Shown: positions 39,771 to 48,738, counted from the stretch's first letter. The stretch is DNA of 64,000 bases from Paramoeba atlantica (GCA_977017575.1 CDRNVI010000002.1:496001-560000); one strand, 5' to 3'. The notes: a model not told the origin generated them from the letters alone. A program made the numbers and translations.

Positions 39771-41057
39771 TTGCTCCGGCCAGTGGACCCCCGTCCGTAG
39801 AAAACCGGGTTTAAGCCCCCCCGATTTACTGCCCTGAAATTCCGTGAATAAGGCCGTTGAATGTCCCTACCATAGTGATTTTTTTGATTAGTTTCGGTTT
39901 GTGAATATGTTGCGGAAACATTCTGTTGTCCTGATCGGTATCCCCGCATTGGCGTGAAACCTCGTCCTCTGCCCCGGTTATAATTTACGCTTGTATTGAT
40001 CAAATTCCCCAAGACGTCATCTGAATTTCGGTGGGCATTATAATGAGATTGCACATAACTAGTATCGGAGCCCTTTAATGACCCCAGTTTAATGCGTAAA
40101 CGATCAAGTGTCAACTGTCCAACTTCAAAATGTTTTTCTGAATCTTCAGCTTCATTCTGGCGATCTGCTGTTGCTCGCATCCATTGTTTTAATAATTCCC
40201 ACAGAAATTTCAATTCTTCATTCAGATAAATTGGCATTTGCAATGCTTCTTTCAGCCGATTTTCCAAAATATCTAGAGAGAACGGTTCACCAGAGTTTAG
40301 TATTCCAGACCAGGTTCGTACTTTCTGCCATTTAAATGAACTCTCTTCGAATTGACCACGAAGTTCGGATCCTGAGATATCTGAAGTTTCCTCATCTTTC
40401 GGAACCTTAGATACGATCTTAATATTGTTGTACATGACACCTTCCTCAGGTAAAGCGTACAGGCCCTGGCCATAGTCGACTTGTAAAAAGGGTTTTCCAT
40501 TTTCATCAATTCCGGGATAGGCTATTCCTTTCCACACTTGCAAAGCACTTGGACCTAATTCTTCATAGTACCACGAAACATCCAGCTCGACGGTGTACTT
40601 GTCTAGAAGAGAAGTAACTTTGCAAATAACTTTTTTCAACTCGTCGGGGCTCATACAATGATTCGGGTTCACTTGTTCGTGGTGGCGCACTTCACTAGTA
40701 CCCGCATCAGAGGTTCCTATGCTTGATCCTTTTTGATTCTGACGGTCGTTCAACCTTTGGGTCACTTCCATCGTCATGGAGCGCAATATCTTCATTTCAT
40801 TCCGTACTTCCGCATCACGTTTTCCAAACTCTTTTTGGAGATTTTCTTGCGCAGTTGAAACTTTCTTTACGTCCGTACGAAATTCGGAAATCTGCTGTAA
40901 TATTATCTGTAAAGTTTGATTAATGTTCGAATCTTCCCCCGTACCCACAGTAACGCTATCTCCACCACAAGGCTGAACCATAACAGGTTCTTCAGAGAGC
41001 GGGCCCGACTCAGGTGCAGCTTGAGACGAATCCGCCAGTTGAGAACGTGTTGAAACC
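39767..41057 (-). CDS. B1 Gag-like protein
   Basis: 430 codons from MVSTRSQLADSS. Predicted coiled coil at about 45-100 (EFRTDVKKVSTAQENLQKEF), then a beta-rich module (VELDVSWYYEE, LQVWKGIAYPG, LQVDYGQG, ALPEEGVMYNNIKIVS) similar in pattern to the LINE N-terminal module, a helical region, and a Gly/Arg-rich tail (YNRGRGRGF, YGRGSTGRSN) suited to RNA binding. No zinc knuckle. Overlaps the RT-frame start by 4 nt (ATGA type). Same ORF in the duplicate (51160-49870). Confidence 0.75.
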
Positions 41058-41120
41058 ATAAAATTTTTAAACTATGAGTAGTGAAAAAAGGCCAATCTCA
41101 ATCAATTGAATTTTTAAATT

Positions 41121-43913
41121 ATGACTGTCTCCAAAATAACCTTCTATGTACATTTTCTCATTCGATACAATGGTCTTCAAAATTACTTTCGCATGCTTTC
41201 AAATCATCAGATGAACTTTCCAGAAAAAGCCAAAGATGATTCATCAGTGGATTTGTTACCAATACCCACGCTACGTTCAATAAGCCCTGACCTCGCTCCG
41301 TGTGTTGTCGTGGTGCTGAGGAACATCGTCCAGGAGTATATAAATTCCGATCACACGCAAAGAACAAAAATATGGCACCGTTTGCTATCAGCCATTAAGT
41401 TATCCCTAGCGACTGTTCGAGAAAACAGTGGAAAAAGGCGAAGACGGCGCCCGTTACGGGAGCCGTCTGACGGTGAACGAAAAGAGGAGACACTGAGCGA
41501 TACACGGGCCATCAAACGAGCGACAAGGCTAGTATTGGAAGGATGTACTTCCAAGGCAGCCAAGGTCTTGGATCAGACCTTTACACCAAAGCAACTAACG
41601 GATGAAGAGACCCTTGACAAGCTTGCCGCATTACATCCGCAAAGACAATACGAAGTTTCTTTGCCGGAGGATGCGCCGATAATTAGCGGAATAATGACGG
41701 AGGAGCTACGGAAAGCTGGGAAGCGACTCGCAAAAGGCGTAAACCCTGGCCCAACTGGAATGACAGACGGGATTGTGCAACTCATGCTCGATGATGAGAT
41801 CTCATGCACTAATCTTGCCCATATGATATCGGATCTAATCAACGGATTCGTGGATCACAGCGTTTTGTTTCGATTAAACCGAGCACGGCTCGTAGCCATT
41901 CCTAAATCCAACGGAGGAGTCAGACCAGTGGCAATGGGCGAGATATTTATGAAGCTTGCCGGCGTTATATTGCTCCAGCGCTACGAACACACTTTGGGCC
42001 CTCTTTTTGCACCACTGCAACACGGCATTTCGTCAAAGGCAGGATGTGAAAAAATCGTTCATAGACTGCATGAGCGTCTTAAGTCTGGACACGTCATTCT
42101 TTCCATTGACGCCAAAAACGCCTTCAACTCCCCGAATAGGGCGGATATTGCCAAACACGTATTTGCTTGTGGTACACTACGCCCGTTTCAACGGATCTTT
42201 CACGCTGAATACGGCCAACCCTCAGAGCTACTGTATTACGGATCCGATGGAACGCTTTTCGGAGCCATTCCCAGCACATGTGGTTTGCGGCAAGGTTCCC
42301 CGCTGGCATCTCTATACTACTGCGCCTTCCTGCAGCCACTATTGGAGATTCTGAAACAAGAGTTTCCCGACATCGAAATATATGCGTTTATTGATGACGT
42401 GAACGTGGCTTCGAAAAACCCACAATCATTGGCCAAAGCATTTGTAAGGCTCCAAGAAATGGTGAATGCTCACAACATTGAACTTGCTCCTGGAAAATGC
42501 GTGTGGTTCGGTGGACAGGAAAAAATCCCGATTCCAGAACAGCTTGCAAATGAAGGGGTCAAGGCTGCGTACGGTTCTATAAAGATCCTTGGGGCACACC
42601 TTGGAGAAGACGAATCTGTAAAGTCGGGTTTGTTTCAGCAGCTTGTCAGGAATACCGAAGCCTTTCGCCGATTAAAACTTATGGGCGCCAACAATGTCTC
42701 ACTTTTGCTACTTTCCAAAAGCATGAATGTGAGGCATCAATACGCCATAAGAGTGCACGAGCCAACGTTAACCGACGCGGTCTCTCTCAGTTTCGACAAC
42801 AACGCCGAAAAAGTGCTGCACCAGTGGTTGGGAGAAATGACCAAAGAGCAAATCGAATTGGCTCGGCTGCCGCTAAAGAAAGGAGGCCTCGGTCTGACAT
42901 CATGTCATAGTATTCGTGCGGCGTCATACGAAACTTCTCGTTACCTAGCTCTAGAGCGCAAAAACTCAATTTCTGCTCGGGCGGGCAATGTGAGTAACGT
43001 ATCCGCTATCATGGATAATGGAATGAGTCAAACAGCAGTGGTCGCCCCAATTGATGAAGTAACAACAGCCGCGCAATTGCACCAGAAAGCATACGAGGCT
43101 TTAAAGGATCACGATCCCAAGCTAGCCACAATATTAAATGCCACCACACGGAAAGGAAGTTATGACTGGTTACAGTCTAATGCTAAATTTGTACCCACGC
43201 GTGCATTTCAGATTGCAATCATGACACGCCTTGGGATGCCTCATCCTCGACTCCCGAAATCGCTGCTGTGCCCCGGCTGTCGTATGTTACTCGACAACAA
43301 AACAGCTTTGCAGCACATCCCCGGATGTTTCCAATGTACAGGGCTTAATGCCACAGTAAAGCACAATCGGCTGGTTAAGTATATCTTCGATTTGGCGCAA
43401 AAGGCCGGTATACAATGCGAGAAAGAACCGCGATCTTTTTCGACTTGGCAATGCGGAATTTGCAAGAATAAAGTGTTTCCAAGCAACAAAATGATTCATG
43501 ACAAAACATGTGCCGGACGTCAGCTGTTTCGCTCAGGGCCGGATTTGGTGATATATTGGTCAACCGGGGAAATATTTTATGATCTAACCGTGGTGCACGA
43601 GCTATCGAACTCCAATCAAGTGAAATCTTGTTCCCAGCTTCTTACAGATGCAATCAAGCGGAAACGGGATACATATGTGACATCCGGAAAAATTCCCGAC
43701 TTCGCATTTCAGTGCATCCCAGTGCTGTCCTGCGGCTCTCTTCATCAAAATACGAGATCTCTGTTGCATGTCCTATCCGACGCGGCACTCTTAAATCGTC
43801 GAGCAACTGAAATGGAGTTCAAGCTCCTACTTCAGGAACTTAATGGGACGGAAGTGTACGCCCAGTTGCGGAACCACTTATCCCCGGAAGGCAGCAGCAG
43901 GTACAGCATTTGA
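41121..43913 (+). CDS. A4 ORF part 3: RT, CCHC fingers, restriction-like endonuclease
   Basis: Open from 41121; the first ~40 residues may be junk from the B1 junction, clear homology starts at DSSVDLLPIPTLR. Arg-rich linker, RT: VNPGPTGMTD, RARLVAIPKSNGG, motif A SIDAKNAFNSPNR (about 42103), motif B GLRQGSPLAS, motif C FIDDVN. KKGGLGLT; fingers CPGCRML...HIPGC (43269) and CGIC...HDKTC (43450); RLE SGPDLVIYW...YDLTVVHEL; tail LSDAALL ... LQELNGTEVYAQL, ending RYSI. No internal stop over 900 codons. Confidence 0.92.
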   Translation: MTVSKITFYVHFLIRYNGLQNYFRMLSNHQMNFPEKAKDDSSVDLLPIPTLRSISPDLAPCVVVVLRNIVQEYINSDHTQRTKIWHRLLSAIKLSLATVRENSGKRRRRRPLREPSDGERKEETLSDTRAIKRATRLVLEGCTSKAAKVLDQTFTPKQLTDEETLDKLAALHPQRQYEVSLPEDAPIISGIMTEELRKAGKRLAKGVNPGPTGMTDGIVQLMLDDEISCTNLAHMISDLINGFVDHSVLFRLNRARLVAIPKSNGGVRPVAMGEIFMKLAGVILLQRYEHTLGPLFAPLQHGISSKAGCEKIVHRLHERLKSGHVILSIDAKNAFNSPNRADIAKHVFACGTLRPFQRIFHAEYGQPSELLYYGSDGTLFGAIPSTCGLRQGSPLASLYYCAFLQPLLEILKQEFPDIEIYAFIDDVNVASKNPQSLAKAFVRLQEMVNAHNIELAPGKCVWFGGQEKIPIPEQLANEGVKAAYGSIKILGAHLGEDESVKSGLFQQLVRNTEAFRRLKLMGANNVSLLLLSKSMNVRHQYAIRVHEPTLTDAVSLSFDNNAEKVLHQWLGEMTKEQIELARLPLKKGGLGLTSCHSIRAASYETSRYLALERKNSISARAGNVSNVSAIMDNGMSQTAVVAPIDEVTTAAQLHQKAYEALKDHDPKLATILNATTRKGSYDWLQSNAKFVPTRAFQIAIMTRLGMPHPRLPKSLLCPGCRMLLDNKTALQHIPGCFQCTGLNATVKHNRLVKYIFDLAQKAGIQCEKEPRSFSTWQCGICKNKVFPSNKMIHDKTCAGRQLFRSGPDLVIYWSTGEIFYDLTVVHELSNSNQVKSCSQLLTDAIKRKRDTYVTSGKIPDFAFQCIPVLSCGSLHQNTRSLLHVLSDAALLNRRATEMEFKLLLQELNGTEVYAQLRNHLSPEGSSRYSI

Positions 43914-44133
43914 GCCAAACGTATCAACATAGTTTCGCTTTTCAATGCCTATATTAAGAGTTTACGAAAAGAATTTTAGGAAGTGTGCAGTGGTTAACGT
44001 GTTTCATGCACGCACCAACCAGTGCAATCTTGAATACATCTTTAGCATATACTGCACTTTTACGCATAAACTTTACGTGTAATGTACTTTTGTTTCGTTA
44101 TTTCATATAATATTTCTTAGAAGAAGATTCTTA
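43914..44133 (+). other. A4 3' UTR
   Basis: Non-coding, AT-rich. AGAGTTTACGAAAAGAATTT about 47 nt after the stop matches the A3 motif. Ends TTCTTA before the TSD copy GGACGATAG (44134-44142). No poly(A). Confidence 0.75.
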
Positions 44134-44142
44134 GGACGATAG

Positions 44143-44445
44143 AGCGGAGCGGGTGAATGCCTTGTTTAAGGATCATGGTCTTCCACCTGAGCAGCGGTAC
44201 ACATTCAACGGTATAACATATCACCATCGTGAGGGGAAGGTATCACTGGGACCAAAATTGACCCGCAGATTAGAGCATGATGAATTTATTGGTGCTACGT
44301 ATTCATCGTTAGAGGCTGGTGTCGGACGTCTGGTTTTTGCCTCAGGTGTCATGGGTGTGAATCTACCTCAATATCATCTGGAGTTAAAAATTGTGCGCCG
44401 GAGAATCAATAGGTTAAATCGAGAACCCGAACTGCTCGATCAAAT
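44143..44445 (+). CDS. C2 RT/RNase H connection region (unit 1)
   Basis: VNALFKDHGLPPEQRYTFNG, KVSLGPKLTRR, EAGVGRLVFASGV, KIVRRRINRLNRE: matches the C1 region after motif C. Follows the A4 TSD and is cut by A5. Fossil; the uninterrupted equivalent is at 54246-55059. Confidence 0.82.
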
Positions 44446-46121
44446 CACTTGGGGATGTCGATCTCGAGGGTAGTGCCGGACGAAGATATCAACAAAGAAA
44501 AGATGGTCTTTAACAAAAGATGGTCTTTAATCTTTTTTTTTTTTTTCGTATTCCTAATTTATCCTCCTACCTTTTCCACTTCTTCCTATTACTACTGAGT
44601 CACCCTTTGCCTTAGCTTTTTGAGCAACCATGGGGTTATAGGTATCATTTTTTTTTTTTTCACTTTTTATAAAGAACAGTGACAAAGAACACTACATAAG
44701 AAAAAGGTCTGTTTCAAAGTAAACTTCGTAGCCTGACATCCTCGTCTTCTTTTCTTCGTCTGACGCAATCGTCTCAAAAGGTGAGTTCACTTTCTTTTCT
44801 GTCCCGTGATATGTATTTCCTAAGTTGTGAGTACGCCACTGCACCATTCAGCTCCTGTAACAATACCTGGAACTCTGATTTGATTTGTTGTCTCTGACTT
44901 CCGCTAGCGTCCGCAAGTGCTGAGAGCAGGGATTGCGTGTTCGTGTGCATCGCGCCTCCTGACAGGATGGGGATACATTGAAAGGAGCTTTCCGATATTT
45001 TTCCAGATTTCACGTATGTGTCGTGTTTGCGCTTGGAGGCCTCTCGAAACAGCTGGGCGCATTTCGTCGCAAGATTGGAGGGAGCGAGTTCATGTACAAC
45101 GGTTAGGTCGTAATATATTTCCCCACTTGCCCAATAGATAACGAGATCTGGCCCGGACCGACGGAAAGATCTGCCTCCACATGCTCGTTCGTGGGTCCGT
45201 TTGTGGTTTGGTTCAACCATATCGTTGCATTGTGTGCAACGGAGGGTGGAAAAAGTTCGAGGCTCCTTTACACACGGAATGCCGGTTTTTAAACACAGTT
45301 CGTATAAGAAGTTGACCAGGGTGCTGTGCTTTACCGTTGCGTTTAAACCAGCGCATTTTGAGCATCCTGTAATATGTCGTATCATGTTGTCAGAATTCAG
45401 AAGAATTTTGCACCCTGGACAAATAATATGGGAGGGCAAATCCGGATGTGCAATTCCAAGTCTCGGCATTATGGCAAGTCGGAAGAGGTGGGGTGGAATT
45501 AATTTTGTGTCCGACAGTACCCACTCGCTGTTTCCTTTGAATGCTACTTTCTCGAGTATTTTGGACATGTCCGATGTGCCGCTTGTCAATTTCTTCCAGG
45601 TTCTAGAGTGTATCTGGGCTGCCGTAGTTGTTGTGTCATTGGGAGGAATACTTGTGTGCTGCTGGTCGTGGGCGCTTTGTATTTCGAGGTTGTCGGTCCG
45701 AGCTGAGTTGTTCACTTGTTGCTCAAGAACCGAGTACCTGGATGATTCATATGCTGCCCTTCTTGTCGTTGCGCATGCTGTTAATCCTAAGCCCCCTTTC
45801 TTCGTTGGCATGCGTATTAGCGACATTTGTTCTTCATTTAATTCTCCGAACCACGATTCGACCACTTTCTCAGTTTCCGTGTCAAAGCCCTCCGCTGAAT
45901 TTTCGGAGGCGGCGGGATTGTGAACACGCATATGATATGTCTGTCTTACATTGACACACTTGGAGAGAATCTTGCATGACAGGTTGCTAGGGCCCATGCG
46001 CTTGAGTCGACGGAATATGTCATTGTGTTTCTCCAACGACTTCGACAAACATTGACTCACAACTTTATCATCTCCAACGAACGCTCCCAGTACAGACACG
46101 CTCCCACGACACGCTCCCAGT
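44446..46121 (-). mobile_element. RLE-LINE family A, 5'-truncated copy A5 (absent from unit 2)
   Basis: TSD ATCAAAT (44439-44445 and 46122-46128); unit 2 has the site with one copy (54542-54548), a true empty site. ORF to 44774, then 3' UTR with A13 and A14 tracts, two AAAGACCATCTTTTGTT-type repeats, and 50 nt ending CATCCCCAAGTG. At the 5' junction GGGAGCGT occurs three times within 35 nt. Inserted after, or segregating at the time of, the duplication; youngest element here. Confidence 0.9.
44774..46090 (-). CDS. A5 ORF fragment: RT thumb, CCHC fingers, RLE
   Basis: From LGAFVGDDKVVSQ; LSKCVNVRQTYHMR, KKGGLGLTACATTR, NNSARTD, CPGCKIL...HITGC, KHSTLVNFLYELC, CTQC...HERAC, RLE SGPDLVIYW...YDLTVVHEL, KHDTYVKSG, tail LSALADASGS ... 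LQELNGAVAYSQLRKY, ending ELTF. No internal stop. 5' truncated just after the RT core. Confidence 0.9.
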   Translation of the reverse strand: MGAFVGDDKVVSQCLSKSLEKHNDIFRRLKRMGPSNLSCKILSKCVNVRQTYHMRVHNPAASENSAEGFDTETEKVVESWFGELNEEQMSLIRMPTKKGGLGLTACATTRRAAYESSRYSVLEQQVNNSARTDNLEIQSAHDQQHTSIPPNDTTTTAAQIHSRTWKKLTSGTSDMSKILEKVAFKGNSEWVLSDTKLIPPHLFRLAIMPRLGIAHPDLPSHIICPGCKILLNSDNMIRHITGCSKCAGLNATVKHSTLVNFLYELCLKTGIPCVKEPRTFSTLRCTQCNDMVEPNHKRTHERACGGRSFRRSGPDLVIYWASGEIYYDLTVVHELAPSNLATKCAQLFREASKRKHDTYVKSGKISESSFQCIPILSGGAMHTNTQSLLSALADASGSQRQQIKSEFQVLLQELNGAVAYSQLRKYISRDRKESELTF

Positions 46122-46128
46122 ATCAAAT

Positions 46129-46639
46129 AGTGCCCTTGCCAACGCCAGTACGGGTTGCGCTAACTGAGTGGCGCGATACCCTTTTATATCGATCGCCGGT
46201 GGTTCCGCTTCCGCATCCGGAAACAGTTCCGCATCGGCACATTTTATGTACAGACGCCTCCTCGAAGGGTTGGGGGGCAGTTTTATATCTGGATTACGGA
46301 CAAATGTTGTGCACTGGATCTCAATGGCCCCCTGATTTCGAGTATGAAGTTAACCGCGCGGAAGCGCGGGCTGTTCGCTTGGTCTTTCAAAAATATGGTC
46401 ATCATTTCAACTCGGATACATGCGTCGACCTGTATGTTGACAATACTTCGTGCGTTGCTGCGATAAATAGAAAAATGCCACGTTCAGACGGTATAACTTC
46501 TGAGCTACGCCGGTTGTTAGATTTCTTAAAGCGTAAAGGTGTCGCCGTTCAGGCACAGTATATTTGTTCGAACGAAAATCCGGCCGATCCTTATAGTAGA
46601 CTCTGCACGGTAGACTCGGATAAAGCAGATGTCATGTAG
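46129..46639 (+). CDS. C2 RNase H (unit 1)
   Basis: VPLPTPVRVALTEWRDT, LCTDASSKGWGAVLY, NRAEARAVRLVF, DLYVDNTSCVAAINRK, NENPADPYSRL. Completes C2 after A5. Fossil but this part reads cleanly. Confidence 0.85.
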
Positions 46640-47040
46640 TCGACTTACTTTGAATTTGAAGATACGATACCAAAAAAAAAAAAAAAAATGTAGCAGTGAA
46701 TATCGAGAAGCACGGGCACGGTGAGCGATACGGAAATTCCTTATGATTTATTTTGGCGGAGTAGGCACCGCTGAAATACATCAACGTGCGATTGGGTTGT
46801 AAATGGAAGTAGGACGAGCGAATGGGTGGTCCCCGCGTCACCCGTTCGCAAGCTGGGAGAGGACAGAAGTGTTGTGGGATTATTTAATTTTGTTATGTTA
46901 TTACCGGTCATACAGTATTCATATGAATTTTGAATGTGCATAGAATTGAACGTATCAAATATCAGATAGAAGAGGGGAATGAAGATATTGTTTTGCTTAG
47001 TGCTTTCTTTCTTTCTTATAATATTTATGATGCACAATTC
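46640..47040 (+). repeat. C2 B-type terminal region (unit 1)
   Basis: Non-coding: A17 tract, GGTGGTCCCCGCG/CACCCGTTCGCAAGC (also in S2), AT-rich end GATGCACAATTC. Followed exactly by the next A2 codon. Only one B-like block and no A repeat is seen. Copy at 55060-55458. Confidence 0.65.
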
Positions 47041-48351
47041 GGCGCATACATCGGTGATCCAGATTGTATCAGTCAGAAACTTTGTGACATTCTACAGAAG
47101 CACCAATCAGCATTTCGTAGACTAAAAAAAATGGGGATCAACAATGTGTCCACTCTACTACTATCAAAGTGCGTAAACATCAGACACCGTTACCACATTC
47201 TGGTACATGATCCACAACAAACTCTGGATATGGCCTCTGATTTCGACGCAGAAGTAAATAAAACCCTCAAGGCTTGGCTAGGCAACCTCACGGACCGACA
47301 GATATCTTGGCTACGTCTACCGACGCGCAAGGGTGGACTGGGAGTCACCCCCATCGAACCACTACGTGAATCTTCGTACAGCGCTTCAAAATTTGCTGCT
47401 CTTGAGCATCGAAAACCCTCTTCAGCTCGGGCAACCCAAACGATGAATGCGCCAACTCCGGTTGATGGTGATTCTCGCGACCCCTACATCAATTTCGATG
47501 AGCAAGCTAGTGAAGCAAAATACCACAACAAGGTCCGTCAAGCCTTAATAGAGGAAAAAACACTTGCGCCCATCATCAAACTAGCGTCTCACAAGGGTCA
47601 ATACGCTTGGCTCACATCCAAAGCTCGTCTAGTGCCTAGTTCAGCATTCAAATTATCGATTATGCCGAGATTCGCACTACACCACCCACAAATCCCGGAC
47701 GATGTTCAATGCCCTGGGTGCAAAAGTCTCCTTACGTCATCTACCATACTAAATCATATCCCTGAGTGCGCAAAATGTGCAGGAGTAAATGTGACAACCA
47801 AACACCACGCCTTAGTTCGGTACATCTATGAGCTTTGCTTGAAGAGTGGCCTCACCTGTGAAAAAGAACCTCGGCAATTTTCTTCATTTCAGTGCTCCGG
47901 ATGCCAGAATAGTGTAACCGAGGAAAATCTCACAGAACACCAGCGCAGCTGTCGCGGCAGTGTCCGCAGATCTGGGCCCGACCTTATGATCTACTGGGCA
48001 GACGGTCCGATGTATTATGACCTAACTGTAGTTCACGAGTTTTCAGCAGCTCACATAAACAAAACGCCTCAAAAAATGATGAACGAAGTCATCACGAAGA
48101 AACGCGACCGTTACGTAACTTCTGGGATGATTGCGAATGATCGTTTCATGTGTATCCCTGTCCTTTCGGGTGGAGCGCTACATAAGTATACAAAACGTCT
48201 ATTAACAGCTTTAGCAGATCGTTGCCTTATTTCACGGCAACATATATTAGAAGACTTTGCCCTGTACCTCCAAGAACTGAACGGGAACATAGTTCTGTCG
48301 CAGATGCAAAAATATTTAACTCCCGACAAGGAAGAACAATACACCATATAA
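47041..48351 (+). CDS. A2 ORF part 3: thumb, CCHC fingers, RLE
   Basis: GAYIGDPDCISQK continues A2 from 22897 in frame. RRLKKMGINN, LLSKCVNIRHRYH, RKGGLGVT, CPGCKSL...HIPEC, TTKHHALVRYIYELC, EKEPRQFSSF, CSGC...HQRSC, RLE SGPDLMIYW...YDLTVVHEF, KRDRYVTSG, tail ALADRCLI ... LQELNGNIVLSQM, ending QYTI. Intact. Confidence 0.9.
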   Translation, partial: GAYIGDPDCISQKLCDILQKHQSAFRRLKKMGINNVSTLLLSKCVNIRHRYHILVHDPQQTLDMASDFDAEVNKTLKAWLGNLTDRQISWLRLPTRKGGLGVTPIEPLRESSYSASKFAALEHRKPSSARATQTMNAPTPVDGDSRDPYINFDEQASEAKYHNKVRQALIEEKTLAPIIKLASHKGQYAWLTSKARLVPSSAFKLSIMPRFALHHPQIPDDVQCPGCKSLLTSSTILNHIPECAKCAGVNVTTKHHALVRYIYELCLKSGLTCEKEPRQFSSFQCSGCQNSVTEENLTEHQRSCRGSVRRSGPDLMIYWADGPMYYDLTVVHEFSAAHINKTPQKMMNEVITKKRDRYVTSGMIANDRFMCIPVLSGGALHKYTKRLLTALADRCLISRQHILEDFALYLQELNGNIVLSQMQKYLTPDKEEQYTI

Positions 48352-48634
48352 GTTCAGACAGTGGACCAAAAGAGATGATCTCCCTCTCGTTTTTAATCAG
48401 ACAGGAAAATGCATGTTTGTTCTGCTATTAAAGCTAGTTTGCAAAAAAAAAAACGAGAACGAAAAACTATACGAAGCCACCAATACTGTGGAAAACAGAG
48501 TGATGCGGAACAAAAAAAAAAGTGGTGGAAAGTTGTATTCTATTCTTTTGAATACTTTATATCCTTAATGTTATGTTATGTTATGTGTTCAGGTTAATAC
48601 AAAAAAAAAGTTTATAATAATACCAAAGTGAAAA
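48352..48634 (+). other. A2 3' UTR
   Basis: Non-coding. CTAGTTTGC with A11 near 48438 may be the counterpart of the AGTTTACGAAAAG motif. Several A9-A11 tracts and a TTATG repeat (48569-48585). Ends before the SL palindrome. Duplicate at 56770-57052. Confidence 0.65.
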
Positions 48635-48738
48635 GGTACAGAAACTGTATCTTTAACGATAAAGATAGAGTTTCTGTACCTTGTTGAAATTTAGGATGAT
48701 TGATATAATGGCCCTTCGGGGCACATAATATTTATATC
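48635..48738 (+). other. SL palindrome joined to a YR 5' fragment (unit 1)
   Basis: 21-bp inverted arms (48635-48655 and 48660-48680) around ACGA; the right arm is the SL, 48651-48686 with one mismatch. SL is joined to AAATTTAGGATGATTG and CCCTTCGGGG, the C1-type A repeat downstream of its AG at 18051-18052. The YR match stops near 48738, where LINE D coding begins. Copy without the mismatch at 57053-57155. Confidence 0.85.

Larger units (their letters stand above)
34080..41119 (-). mobile_element. YR retrotransposon B1 (reverse strand)
   Basis: Order on the reverse strand: short 5' end (TCATAATTTAAAAATT, then TCATAGTTTAAAAATT), Gag (41057-39767), recombinase, RT, RNase H, about 110 nt of 3' end. 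Edges are approximate; ATCTCAATCA occurs near both (34065 and 41093). Broken by two family-A insertions, A6 and A7. Its sequence differs clearly from C1 and C2, so it is a separate family. Part is repeated in the tandem duplication. Confidence 0.78.
32416..44133 (+). mobile_element. RLE-LINE family A, element A4
   Basis: Flanked by 9-bp TSD GGACGATAG. 5'-truncated: the MG--TR start is absent. Plus-strand N-terminal part (32425-33029), then an inverted middle part (about 33030-34079), then YR element B1 on the reverse strand (about 34080-41119), then RT to RLE (41121-43913) and 3' UTR. The inversion lies directly next to B1. The 41.1-44.1 kb part is repeated in the tandem duplication. Confidence 0.8.
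22898..47040 (+). mobile_element. YR retrotransposon C2, host of several nested insertions
   Basis: Left end TCATAGTTTACGG follows A2 codons directly; right end GCACAATTC is followed by the next A2 codons, so insertion was exact and without TSD. Parts in order: A-type end (22898-23159), Gag, Gag zinc knuckle, recombinase, RT, RNase H, B-type end. Broken by three family-A LINE insertions: A3 (23970-30392), A4 (32416-44133) and A5 (44446-46121). Only one B-type region is seen at the 3' end, so the A copy expected there may have been lost by recombination. Older than A3-A5. Confidence 0.82.
15839..48634 (+). mobile_element. RLE-LINE family A, element A2, SL at its 5' end
   Basis: Begins with a mature SL joined to a 22-nt leader and the ORF ATG (15897), so this copy appears to derive from a trans-spliced mRNA. 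Coding pieces 15897-18035, 22157-22897 and 47041-48351 join in frame across YR insertions C1 (4121 bp) and C2 (24143 bp) to give about 1396 codons without a stop. No TSD could be found. The 3' end is placed just before the SL palindrome at 48635. The C-terminal part is repeated in the tandem duplication (55459-56769). Confidence 0.75.
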
